This document shows, in pieces, positions 46,863-55,435 of a stretch of 64,000 bases of DNA; within the stretch, counting starts at the first letter, position 1; the number at the start of each line of letters is the position of its first letter. The position numbers were made by a program, and so were the translations under genes. The notes beneath the pieces were generated by a model, which made no database searches, was not told where the DNA came from, and saw only the letters and a program-made list of their open reading frames with translations. This DNA comes from Acetobacteroides hydrogenigenes (GTDB lineage: Bacteria > Bacteroidota > Bacteroidia > Bacteroidales > ZOR0009), in assembly GCF_004340205.1 (NCBI RefSeq), contig NZ_SLWB01000006.1, forward strand, positions 165,548 through 229,547. The letters are read 5' to 3'.

Positions 46863-47341
46863 TAAAGCTTAAATACCACTCGATGCCTAGCGTTGAGCCT
46901 AAAAACATCGCTACGCAAATCTAGATCTACACCAAGCTCTACAAAACGCTCATCGGCAAGGTCAACATCTACAGCAATACGGGGAGGCTCTGGCTCTGCT
47001 ATCCAACGCCCATATGAGTTATATACGTAAACATCCCTATAATTATCCCAGTACATATTGTATCGGGGAAAGTAAACCCATCGACGCTCAAAATTACGAC
47101 GAGGATGCCACTTCGGATGGTAAAACTTTTTCCCCCGAGGATGGTGCACCTCTTGAACTTCGACAACACGACAATGTCCATGTCCCTTCTTGTAGAATTT
47201 ATCCTCACGGTGTGGATTTTTAGACTCCTTCCAGTGTTTTTTCTCCTTATGGTTCTTTTCGTGGCCATCAGCAAAAGCTGCTGATGAAAAGAGCACTCCT
47301 ACAACCGATAGTGCAAAAAATAAAACTCTTAACTTATTCAT
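46862..47341 (-). CDS. Secreted His-rich basic protein
   Basis: A 159-residue protein with a signal peptide (about 1-24, ending AAFAD). The first 80 mature residues are rich in His, Lys and Arg (GHEKNHKEKKHWKESK, KKGHGHCRVV, HHPRGKKFYHPKWHP), then comes an aromatic segment (YFPRYNMYWDNYRDVYVYN) and an acidic end. A metal- or polyanion-binding envelope protein is possible. I recognise no named family. Confidence 0.75.
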   Translation of the reverse strand: MNKLRVLFFALSVVGVLFSSAAFADGHEKNHKEKKHWKESKNPHREDKFYKKGHGHCRVVEVQEVHHPRGKKFYHPKWHPRRNFERRWVYFPRYNMYWDNYRDVYVYNSYGRWIAEPEPPRIAVDVDLADERFVELGVDLDLRSDVFRLNARHRVVFKL

Positions 47342-47400
47342 AGTATTCCCTTTTTAGAATAATTATGCAGATTTTATGCCAGAGCACTACTATTCCATTT

Positions 47401-49653
47401 TTAGAAGGCATAACCCAACGAGAAGCTTGAGTAAAGCCTATTCATTTCTGGAGAGTATGAAAAAGAAAGATGTATGGGCCATTTAGAGATAAAGTAACCA
47501 ACTGAGGCACCAACACCCCACATGTGTTGAGATTTAAGATCAAAAGTTAGCGTCTTATTCTCAACAAAATCGTAAACTCCATAGTTTACCTTCCCCTGTA
47601 AATAGAGGTTGTTAAATATATTTGCCTGTACCCCCCAATGGATCGATGCTAAAGAGCTTGTTATTATCTGGGCATCCTTCAATCCGGCAAAATTCATATG
47701 GTTTTGGAATAGAGATTGATCTCCACCTAGAAAATACTCGCTGAAGTAAAGGCCACTAAAGTTAAATTGGGCTCCCAACTGAGCTTCCCAGAACATCGAC
47801 ACCTTCGAACTAATCGGCGTATAAAGCGTTGCTTCGTAGGATAACTTGTAGTATGGTCTACTTTTCATGGTTAATAAAATAGAATCATAAGTAGTCATAC
47901 TTTTTGAAAGATGCTTATATATATCGCGACCAAAAACGTAGCCCAACTCAAGCTTCGAGATTAAGCCTTTTGTGGGGAAATAGCGCCGATCGAGTGTATT
48001 TGTATACTGATTTATATGCCCATAAAAATGGCTTTCACCTCCACGATACCGAATATCGGCAGCAATATCCGGAGAATAGTTCATGTAGTTAAACGCAACG
48101 CCGCCACCAACGCTGGCCGTATTTGTCATATACCAAGTGTACGACAGATCAAACTTATTATACGAGGTATTATAAACGTAAAGCCTTTTTGTTCCACTGT
48201 ACAAAGGCAAGTCGATATTGGTTAAACGCAGCTCAGCCTGCACCTGATTCTTATTTTTCTGGCCAAACAAAAGCCTACTTTGAAAAAGCCCATCGAAGCT
48301 GTCCCCGATGGATATCTTAGCCATTGTTCGGCTATTCGTATTACGGAAATTACGAATAGTATAGTTCATGTTGACAGCAGTACCTAAGAAACTATTGTAA
48401 AACAGCCCCACCTTTATCCATGTAGAGCTGTACTCTTCCGCTACAATTCGAATTTTGGCATGATTAGCTACACTTGTTGGATGCAACTCGTAGTATATGT
48501 ACTTGTAGTCGAGCGAGGCGTAGGCCCGCTTCAAAGCATCCGAGAGTTTATGGGCCGAGTAGGACTTTCCTACTTTCAGCGCCATATTATCGAGAAGCTG
48601 CTTACGGGTTGTTTGACCGATCCCAACCACCTCTATCTCGTCCAAAACGACGGACGGTTCGGGTCTGAGTCTAGTGTAAGGATCGTAATCTATATGCTGT
48701 ATACTATTCAGCGAATCGGCGAGATGCTTAAACTTAGGGTACATCATCTCCCCCACCTCGTTGCCAAGTCTGAGAATCTCCTTATAGTCGCTAAAGCTAG
48801 CGGCATTGTAGTCGCCTATTGGCGGCATTATCAGAAGATCGCACATACTCTTCTGCTTAACCTCATCTTCAGCATCAACATAGCTGGTTATTTGATCCAT
48901 CACATTAAGCGCCGACTTAAATTGATCGCGCTTTAGCAACCCAGAGTAAAGGCTAACTCCGATAACATAGTCGGCCCCCATCTTTTTTGCCTGGCTAACC
49001 GGAAAGTTCTGTACCAAGCCCCCGTCTACCAAAACTCTATCCTGATAGGCAATAGGGGTAAACACCGAAGGTATTGCCATGCTGCTCCTAATAGCCTGAA
49101 CTATTTCACCCGTACTAAGCACAACAGGCTTCCCAGTTTCAAGGTCGGTAGCGATACACTCGAATGGAATATCCAACTTATGAAAGTTCTTAATCCGATA
49201 AACCGGATATAGCACCTTAAGGAATTCGATCCATACACCTTCAGGATCCATCAATCCCGAGTTTAATGCAGGCTTAAAGCCCTTGATTGGAACTTCAAGG
49301 AGATAGCTTCCAAATTCATCCTTTTCTCGCAAAGCGACATCGCTATACTGAGGATTATTCGTAAAAAGCGTATTCCAGTCTATTTCGTTAGCAATCTTCT
49401 CGATCGCCTTACCAGAATAACCAGCAGCATACAACGAACCGACAACAGCGCCCATGCTGGTACCTGTAATATAGTCGACTTTCAAACCAGCACTATCGAT
49501 TGCCTTCAGAATACCGATATGCGCCAACCCCTTAGCACCACCTCCCGAAAGGGTTAACCCTATTTTTGGCCGCTGTGCATACGATAATGGAATGATATGA
49601 AATACAGCAATTGCTATAATGCTGCAACAAATAAGAGCTGAGCGCTTCACCAT
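47401..49653 (-). CDS. Patatin-like phospholipase fused to a BamA/surface-antigen barrel
   Basis: The start at 49653 (MVKRSALICC) gives a good signal peptide; 15 upstream codons of the open frame are dropped. The 750-residue product has a patatin domain (about 30-300): oxyanion loop LSGGGAKG, nucleophile GTSMG and Asp in DGGLVQNFP. A POTRA-like domain (about 345-420) and an Omp85-type barrel ending SFSLGYAF follow. This is the PlpD-like layout: a lipase carried to or through the outer membrane by its own barrel. Confidence 0.92.
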   Translation of the reverse strand: MVKRSALICCSIIAIAVFHIIPLSYAQRPKIGLTLSGGGAKGLAHIGILKAIDSAGLKVDYITGTSMGAVVGSLYAAGYSGKAIEKIANEIDWNTLFTNNPQYSDVALREKDEFGSYLLEVPIKGFKPALNSGLMDPEGVWIEFLKVLYPVYRIKNFHKLDIPFECIATDLETGKPVVLSTGEIVQAIRSSMAIPSVFTPIAYQDRVLVDGGLVQNFPVSQAKKMGADYVIGVSLYSGLLKRDQFKSALNVMDQITSYVDAEDEVKQKSMCDLLIMPPIGDYNAASFSDYKEILRLGNEVGEMMYPKFKHLADSLNSIQHIDYDPYTRLRPEPSVVLDEIEVVGIGQTTRKQLLDNMALKVGKSYSAHKLSDALKRAYASLDYKYIYYELHPTSVANHAKIRIVAEEYSSTWIKVGLFYNSFLGTAVNMNYTIRNFRNTNSRTMAKISIGDSFDGLFQSRLLFGQKNKNQVQAELRLTNIDLPLYSGTKRLYVYNTSYNKFDLSYTWYMTNTASVGGGVAFNYMNYSPDIAADIRYRGGESHFYGHINQYTNTLDRRYFPTKGLISKLELGYVFGRDIYKHLSKSMTTYDSILLTMKSRPYYKLSYEATLYTPISSKVSMFWEAQLGAQFNFSGLYFSEYFLGGDQSLFQNHMNFAGLKDAQIITSSLASIHWGVQANIFNNLYLQGKVNYGVYDFVENKTLTFDLKSQHMWGVGASVGYFISKWPIHLSFSYSPEMNRLYSSFSLGYAF

Positions 49654-50003
49654 AAATAGCGTTTTGGCGTAAAATGTTACGATTAGTAGAGTTATCATTT
49701 ACCGAGCATTTACAAATATACGTATCAACATTCAGATCTAGCCTAGACTATTATACCTATTATATACGGTAAGCGCAAAAAAGTGACACTAATCAAAGGG
49801 GAAAGTAGTGAATTCAACATATACAGGCTGCTGCTACCCTTTCAATAATTCACACCATGTAAACAACCGCAATAATCAAACAGCAAAACAGACATACAGA
49901 AGAGCACATAACCAGCATTAATACAGTGCTATAAAAAATCATTACCAAAAATATGTTTTACAAACTATTAACAGATGGTCGAGGGCAATTGGCAAACGAC
50001 CAG
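49654..50003. other. Divergent intergenic region, nothing distinctive
   Basis: About 350 bp of A/T-rich sequence between the patatin gene and etfB. I find no gene or clear repeat; only the etfB promoter at its right end can be supported. Confidence 0.5.
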
Positions 50004-50033
50004 TTTGACTCATTGCATTTTTTCCTATATTTG
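50004..50033 (+). promoter_or_regulatory. Bacteroidota-type promoter of the etfBA-acd operon
   Basis: TTTG at 50004-50007, 18-nt spacer, TATATTTG at 50026-50033: an exact consensus match. It predicts a transcript start about 50040, which supports the ATG at 50064 and rules out the more upstream in-frame start. Confidence 0.85.
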
Positions 50034-50063
50034 CCCGTCACAGCAAAAATTACCCTTGAATAT

Positions 50064-50942
50064 ATGACAAAAAAAGGTTTAAAGATTGTTGTTCTCGCAA
50101 AGCAAGTACCCGATACCCGCAACGTGGGCAAGGATGCCATGAAGGCCGACGGCACCGTAAACCGTGCAGCGCTTCCTGCGATCTTCAATCCAGAGGATTT
50201 AAATGCCTTAGAGCAGGCTCTTAGACTAAAAGACAGATATCCTGGCACAACTGTAACCATTCTTACAATGGGTCCTGGTCGTGCTGCAGATATTATTCGC
50301 GAAGGCATGTACCGTGGTGCAGACTGCGGAGTACTGCTTACCGACCGTAAGTTTGCGGGATCGGACACGCTAGCAACCTCTTACGCGCTTTCGCAAGCCG
50401 TTAAGAAAATTCAACCTGATCTTGTTATAGCTGGTCGTCAGGCTATCGATGGCGATACCGCACAGGTAGGCCCTCAAGTTGCCGAGAAGCTAGGCTGGCC
50501 TCAGGTAACCTATGCCGAAAGCATCCTATCGTTCGAAAACGAGGAGATGACCATCAAGCGTCGCCTTGAGCACGGCATCGAGGTTGTTGCAGGAAAACTT
50601 CCTATGGTTATTACCGTTACCGCATCGGCACCTGAAGCTCGCCCACGTAACGCTAAGCACCTGATGAAGTTTAAGCATGCCCGTACCGTTACCGAACTCC
50701 AAGAGCAAACATCGGACTACTACATGGAGCTGCAAAGCCGCGAATACCTTCGCATTCCAGAGTGGGGTGTTGCTGATGTTGATGCCGATGTAGAGCAGCT
50801 GGGTCTTTCGGGATCGCCTACCAAGGTTAAGAAAATCGACAACGTGGTGTTTGCCGCTAAGGAGGCTAAGCGCCTATCATCGGAAGATACAGATATCGAA
50901 TGGTTGATTAAGGAGCTTATGGCTAATCACACCATCGGTTAA
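50064..50942 (+). CDS. etfB: Electron transfer flavoprotein beta subunit
   Basis: A 292-residue protein starting MTKKGLKIVVLAKQVPDT. The ETF-beta signature lies in VIAGRQAIDGDTAQVGPQVA and VITVTASAPEARPR. With EtfA it forms the FAD dimer that takes electrons from acyl-CoA dehydrogenase. It is the first gene of a three-gene operon (etfB-etfA-acyl-CoA dehydrogenase), with codon use suggesting high expression. The upstream in-frame ATG at 49953 lies before the promoter and is rejected. Confidence 0.97.
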   Translation: MTKKGLKIVVLAKQVPDTRNVGKDAMKADGTVNRAALPAIFNPEDLNALEQALRLKDRYPGTTVTILTMGPGRAADIIREGMYRGADCGVLLTDRKFAGSDTLATSYALSQAVKKIQPDLVIAGRQAIDGDTAQVGPQVAEKLGWPQVTYAESILSFENEEMTIKRRLEHGIEVVAGKLPMVITVTASAPEARPRNAKHLMKFKHARTVTELQEQTSDYYMELQSREYLRIPEWGVADVDADVEQLGLSGSPTKVKKIDNVVFAAKEAKRLSSEDTDIEWLIKELMANHTIG

Positions 50943-50978
50943 TCCTAATAATTTTCTAAACTTAAAAAGACTTTTACC

Positions 50979-51998
50979 GTGAACAACATTTTTGTTTACT
51001 GCGAAATAGAAAATGGTAAGGTTGCCGATGTGAGCCTTGAACTGCTTACCAAAGGCCGTAACCTTGCCGACCAGCTAGGCTGCCAGCTAGAGGCACTAGC
51101 CATCGGTCATAACCTTAAAGGTATTGAGGCAGAACTCGGGCAGTACGGTGCCGACGTGGTACACGTTGCCGACGATGCTCGCCTTGCTCCATACCGCACC
51201 CTTCCTCACACCACCCTTATTAAGGCCGTGTTCGAGGTAGAGAAGCCACAGATTGCGCTCTTTGGTGCATCATCTGTTGGTCGCGACTTGGGTCCCCGCG
51301 TTTCATCGCTTCTTCATAGCGGTTTGACTGCCGATTGTACCTCGCTTGAGATCGGTTCGCACACCGAAAATAAAACCGGAAAGGTTTACGATAAGCTTCT
51401 ATACCAAATCCGCCCAGCATTTGGTGGTAACATCATCGCTACCATCATTAACCCCGACCACCGCCCACAGATGGCAACCGTTCGCGAGGGTGTAATGAAG
51501 AAGGAGGTTATTGCCAACGCTAAGCCTGCACAGGTAAAGACGATTGACGTTAACAAGTTCCTTACCGATGCCGACGAGGCTATCCGTATTATCGAGCGCG
51601 AGATAGAAGAGCGCAAGATCGACATTAAGGGTGCCCCAATCATCGTAGCCGGTGGTTACGGTGTGGGATCGAAGGAAAACTTCGCCCTACTACACGAGCT
51701 TGCTCAGGTTCTTGGTGGCGAGGTTGGCGCATCGCGCGCTGCCGTTGACGCTGGCTTTGCCGAGCATGCCCGCCAGATTGGTCAAACCGGCGTTACCGTT
51801 CGTCCTAAGCTATACATCGCTTGCGGTATCTCAGGGCAAATCCAGCACACCGCAGGTATGGAGCAATCGGCTATGATCATCTCGATCAACAACGACCCTG
51901 CTGCCCCTATCAACCAAATTGCCGACTACGCAATTACCGGTGATGTATCTGAAATCATCCCTAAATTGATTAAGTACTACAAGAAGAACTCGAAGTAG
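50979..51998 (+). CDS. etfA: Electron transfer flavoprotein alpha subunit
   Basis: A 339-residue protein starting with GTG. The FAD-binding C-terminal domain shows GGYGVGSKENFALL, GASRAAVDAGF and ACGISGQIQHTAGM. The N-terminal part has the ETF fold (ALFGASSVGRDLGPRVS). No ferredoxin domain is fused. It pairs with EtfB from the gene 36 nt upstream. Confidence 0.97.
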   Translation: MNNIFVYCEIENGKVADVSLELLTKGRNLADQLGCQLEALAIGHNLKGIEAELGQYGADVVHVADDARLAPYRTLPHTTLIKAVFEVEKPQIALFGASSVGRDLGPRVSSLLHSGLTADCTSLEIGSHTENKTGKVYDKLLYQIRPAFGGNIIATIINPDHRPQMATVREGVMKKEVIANAKPAQVKTIDVNKFLTDADEAIRIIEREIEERKIDIKGAPIIVAGGYGVGSKENFALLHELAQVLGGEVGASRAAVDAGFAEHARQIGQTGVTVRPKLYIACGISGQIQHTAGMEQSAMIISINNDPAAPINQIADYAITGDVSEIIPKLIKYYKKNSK

Positions 51999-52030
51999 TG
52001 CGTAAGTAGGACGATTTAAAACCAAGAACA

Positions 52031-53761
52031 ATGGCAAATTTTTACTCAGATAACGAAGATTTGAAATTCCACCTAGGGCACCCACTGATGAAGAAGATCG
52101 TGGAGCTCAAGGAAAGGGGATTTGTAGATAAGGAAACCTACGACTACGCACCTATCGACTTTGAGGATGCTCTTGATAGCTACGATAAGACGCTGGAGAT
52201 TGTAGGTGATATTTGCGGTAACATCCTTGACCCTAACGCCGAGTCGGTTGATGCCGAAGGTCCAGAGGTAATTAACGACCGCGTTAAGTACGCTCGTGGC
52301 ACCCAAGAAAACCACGATGCGCTAACCCAAGCAGGTCTTTACGGTATGTCGCTTCCACGCGAGTACGGCGGATTGAACTTCGCTATGGTTCCATACGTGG
52401 TTGCTGCCGAGCTGGTATCGCGTGCCGATGCTGGTTTTGCCAACATCTGGGGATTGCAGGACTGTGCTGAAACTATCCACGAATTCGGATCAAAAGAAAT
52501 AAAGGACGAGTTCCTTCCACGTATCCACCAAGGCCAAACTGCTGCTATGGACCTTACCGAGCCTGATGCAGGATCGGACCTACAGGCTGTACAGCTAAAG
52601 GCAACTTGGGATGAGAAGAAGGGCACTTGGTTGTTGAACGGCGTAAAGCGCTTTATCACCAACGGTGATGCTGAGATCTCGCTAGTTCTTGCCCGCTCGG
52701 AAGATGGCACCAACGACGCTCGTGGTCTGTCGCTTTTCGTGTACGACAAGAAGGACAACGCCATGAAGGTTCGCCGTATCGAGCATAAGCTGGGTATCAT
52801 TGGCTCGCCAACCTGCGAGCTGGTATTCACCAACGCACCTGCAGTACTAGTTGGCGACCGCAAGATGGGCCTTATCAAGTACGTAATGTCGTTGATGAAC
52901 GGTGCGCGTCTTGGTGTAGGTGCTCAATCGGTAGGTCTATCGGAGGCTGCATACCGCGAGGCTGTTAAGTACGCCAACGAGCGTATGCAGTTTGGCAAGG
53001 CCATCATCCAGTTCCCAGCCGTATACGAGCTGCTTACCAACATGAAGGCTAAGCTTCAGGCATCGCGTGCGCTGCTTTACGAAACATCTCGTTTTGTTGA
53101 TGTGTACAAGGCATACTACCACATCAGCCAAGACCGTAAGCTCGAGAAGAACGAGCGCGAAGAGCAAAAGGAGTTCAACAAGCTAGCAGACTGCTACACT
53201 CCACTACTTAAGCTATTCGCTTCGGAGTACAGCAACCAAATTGCGTACGACTCGCTACAAATCCACGGTGGATCGGGCTTCATGAAGGATTACCCAATCG
53301 AGCGCATCATCCGCGACGCACGTATCACCACCATCTACGAAGGAACCTCGCAGCTACAGGTTGTTGCCGCCATTAAGGGCGTAACCACCGGCGTATTCCT
53401 ACAGCAGATGAAGGCTTACGCGGCTACCCCAGTTCATACCGACATGGAGTACATGAAAAAGACTCTTGCCGACATGACCGAGGAGTACGTGAAGGCATAC
53501 GAGCTGGTGCATGCCGTTGGCGACAACGAATACCTAGACTTCCACGCTCGCCGCTTGGTAGAGATGGCTGGCCACATCATCATGGGCTACCTGCTCCTAC
53601 TCGACGCTCAGCGCGACGCCCGCTTCACCAACTCGGCTGATGTTTACATCAAGCTTGGTGCAGCATGGAACAAGGATCGCTATAACTACATTGCCAAAAG
53701 CCATATTGACGATCTTGGCATCTACAAGATGGTTCAGGAAGAGGTTATCAAGCAAGCATAA
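52031..53761 (+). CDS. Acyl-CoA dehydrogenase, long form
   Basis: A 576-residue flavoprotein. The acyl-CoA dehydrogenase core holds AMDLTEPDAGSDLQAV (FAD side), LNGVKRFITNGD and the C-terminal IHGGSGFMKDYPIERI with the catalytic-base region RITTIYEGTSQLQ. The C-terminal 130 residues extend beyond the usual 380-residue enzyme, as in many Bacteroidota members. It dehydrogenates an acyl-CoA and passes electrons to the EtfAB encoded upstream. Because EtfAB-coupled enzymes can also run as enoyl-CoA reductases, direction (beta-oxidation or butyrate-type synthesis) is open. Confidence 0.93.
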   Translation: MANFYSDNEDLKFHLGHPLMKKIVELKERGFVDKETYDYAPIDFEDALDSYDKTLEIVGDICGNILDPNAESVDAEGPEVINDRVKYARGTQENHDALTQAGLYGMSLPREYGGLNFAMVPYVVAAELVSRADAGFANIWGLQDCAETIHEFGSKEIKDEFLPRIHQGQTAAMDLTEPDAGSDLQAVQLKATWDEKKGTWLLNGVKRFITNGDAEISLVLARSEDGTNDARGLSLFVYDKKDNAMKVRRIEHKLGIIGSPTCELVFTNAPAVLVGDRKMGLIKYVMSLMNGARLGVGAQSVGLSEAAYREAVKYANERMQFGKAIIQFPAVYELLTNMKAKLQASRALLYETSRFVDVYKAYYHISQDRKLEKNEREEQKEFNKLADCYTPLLKLFASEYSNQIAYDSLQIHGGSGFMKDYPIERIIRDARITTIYEGTSQLQVVAAIKGVTTGVFLQQMKAYAATPVHTDMEYMKKTLADMTEEYVKAYELVHAVGDNEYLDFHARRLVEMAGHIIMGYLLLLDAQRDARFTNSADVYIKLGAAWNKDRYNYIAKSHIDDLGIYKMVQEEVIKQA

Positions 53762-53779
53762 TTGCATAATACGCTATAG

Positions 53780-53806
53780 AAAGCCCCGAGAGATCGGGGC
53801 TTTTTT
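53780..53806 (+). terminator. Terminator of the etf-acd operon
   Basis: Stem AAGCCCCGA/TCGGGGCTT with loop GAGA, then TTTTTT. It begins 18 nt after the stop. Confidence 0.93.
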
Positions 53807-53874
53807 CGTTTATAACCCTTTCGAAGCTCGTGCTTATTCTCCATAAAATGCATACCAACCACCTCCAGCATGGG

Positions 53875-54110
53875 GATAACCTATTTGGAATAGGTTGTTA
53901 AGCTGTTCCAGATAGGTTAGTAACCTGTTCCGAGCAGGTTATAAGCTGCTCCGAATAGGTTAATAACCTGTTCCGAATAGGTTATAAGCTGTTCCAAATA
54001 GGTTACTAACCTGTTCTGAATAGGTTATAAGCTGCCCCGAATAGGTTACTAACCTGTTCCAAGCAGGTTATAAGCTGCTCGAAGGTGGTTATTAACTAGT
54101 TTAAAGGAGG
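53875..54110. repeat. Tandem array of 21/22-bp dimers (about nine half-units)
   Basis: Half-units alternate between an AGGTTATAAGCTGCTCCGAA type (21 bp) and an AGGTTACTAACCTGTTCCGA type (22 bp), giving a 43-bp dimer. The second type contains the palindrome AGGTTAnTAACCT, so each dimer can form a small cruciform or RNA hairpin. Copies differ by few bases. The array begins about 70 bp after the etf-acd terminator and ends before the DUF2520 promoter. No gene. Confidence 0.92.
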
Positions 54111-54142
54111 TATCATCCATTCCAGCCCACCTTTTACCCCAA

Positions 54143-54177
54143 TTTGCAGCAATAGTTAGCCAACTTTTCTATCTTTG
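54143..54177 (+). promoter_or_regulatory. Probable promoter of the DUF2520 gene
   Basis: TTTG (54143-54146) and TATCTTTG (54170-54177), spaced 23 nt, slightly more than usual. It predicts a leader of about 22 nt. Confidence 0.6.
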
Positions 54178-54205
54178 CTTTTATCGATAACCATTCAATA
54201 CACCC

Positions 54206-54985
54206 ATGAAGATAGTTATAGTTGGTTCGGGGGCTGTTGCCATAAACCTAGCATACGGATTTGCCACTACCACCAACTTTCAGGTTGACATTGCTGCCCG
54301 TAATCCTCAAAAGGCAAAGGATATTGCCGATGGGCTCGACCTAAAGGTTTACATCTCGTCCATCGAGAAATGCGATACCAATGCCGATTTGTACATCATC
54401 GCCGTTTCCGACCGTGCCATCGAGGAGGTTTACCAGCAGCTTATCCAGCATGTAGATCAAGATTCCTGCATCGTGCACACATCCGGAACAACCTCTATTG
54501 AGGTCTTTGGATCGGAAGCCCGCTCCGTAGGAGTGCTCTACCCTCTTCAAACCTTTACGCGCAACCGCATCATCGACCTGCGCGATGTGCCCTTCTACCT
54601 CGAGGCCAAGGACGAGCACCTTAAGCGCGTTCTTGTAATGGTGGTTGAAGAGCTGGAAGCCAAATGGGACTGGCTGGAGTCGGACAAGCGTAAGGCCATC
54701 CACGTTGCGGCCGTGTTTGCCTGCAACTTTACCAACTACATGCTGGCCTGCGCCAACCAGGTGCTGCACGAGGAGGGGTTAAATATCTCCGTTCTGCAGC
54801 CGCTCATCGAGGAGACCATCTCCAAGGCGCTCGAATCGGAGAACCCTATTGCCGTGCAAACCGGTCCGGCCCGCAGGAACGACAGCCGAACTATCTACAT
54901 GCACGAGGCCTACCTCAAGAACACCCCCGAGCTGAAGGAACTCTACTCCATCATATCCGAAAAGATAATGAAGAAGTTCGAGTAG
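54206..54985 (+). CDS. DUF2520 Rossmann-fold protein
   Basis: A 259-residue protein with an N-terminal NAD(P)-binding motif (IVIVGSGAVAINLA), VHTSGTTSIEVF and YPLQTFTRNR, then a helical DUF2520 domain (about 130-255; HVAAVFACNFTNYMLA). The family is related to pyrroline-5-carboxylate and ketopantoate reductases, but its substrate is unknown. It is a single gene between repeat-rich gaps. Confidence 0.9.
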   Translation: MKIVIVGSGAVAINLAYGFATTTNFQVDIAARNPQKAKDIADGLDLKVYISSIEKCDTNADLYIIAVSDRAIEEVYQQLIQHVDQDSCIVHTSGTTSIEVFGSEARSVGVLYPLQTFTRNRIIDLRDVPFYLEAKDEHLKRVLVMVVEELEAKWDWLESDKRKAIHVAAVFACNFTNYMLACANQVLHEEGLNISVLQPLIEETISKALESENPIAVQTGPARRNDSRTIYMHEAYLKNTPELKELYSIISEKIMKKFE

Positions 54986-55108
54986 ACTAAGCTTCTTACG
55001 AGAATACATAGGTAGAGCTGTTGCATGCAACGGCTCTTTTATTTTGCGTTCGTTCGAATATTTGAAATGAATCTTAAAAGGCTAGCATAAGGTAAAATCA
55101 GTGCGACT

Positions 55109-55235
55109 CCCCTCCTTTTTAAGGAGGGGTCGGCGTAGCCGGGGGTGGTTGTCGTCAAAAAAAATATGACAGAGACATTCCTATTTGGACTTGAACCACC
55201 CCGCCCTTCGGGCACCCCTCCTTAAAAAGGAGGGG
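55109..55235. repeat. 127-bp compound palindromic element (MITE/REP-like)
   Basis: The ends are 22-bp inverted copies, each itself a palindrome of CCCCTCC and GGAGGGG around a T/A run. Inside each lies a small hairpin (CGGCGTAGCCG on the left, GCCCTTCGGGC on the right) and then GGGTGGTT / AACCACCC. A 40-bp unpaired centre remains. The left and right small hairpins differ in sequence but both pair, which points to selection for structure. No transposase is encoded. Confidence 0.85.
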
Positions 55236-55283
55236 AATAAGCCTTGTGCATCCTTTACCCATAATATCAAACTGACATTATTA

Positions 55284-55316
55284 AAACCTAACAGGTTTTG
55301 AAAACCTGTCAGGTTT
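55284..55316. repeat. Inverted repeat with 16-nt arms
   Basis: AAACCTAACAGGTTTT and AAAACCTGTCAGGTTT around a single G, with one mismatch. It lies 50 bp from the larger palindromic element and lacks a T-tract. Confidence 0.75.
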
Positions 55317-55374
55317 ACTTCATAGGTTTCCTTCCTTTTGCCGCACTTTGAAACAGTTTTTATGCAAAAAGCCG

Positions 55375-55404
55375 TTGAGGGTAAGCATCTATTCCCTATT
55401 TTTA
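55375..55404 (+). promoter_or_regulatory. Possible promoter of pheT
   Basis: TTG (55375-55377), 19-nt spacer, TATTTTTA (55397-55404), one base away from TAnnTTTG. It gives a leader of about 25 nt. Confidence 0.45.
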
Positions 55405-55435
55405 CGACTTAATTGTAACGAGAAAAATTTATCAC

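Noticed and set aside
49953..50063. N-terminal extension of EtfB from the ATG at 49953
   Set aside because: A consensus promoter lies inside this stretch (50004-50033), and EtfB proteins begin close to the MTKKGLKIVVLAKQVPDT segment.
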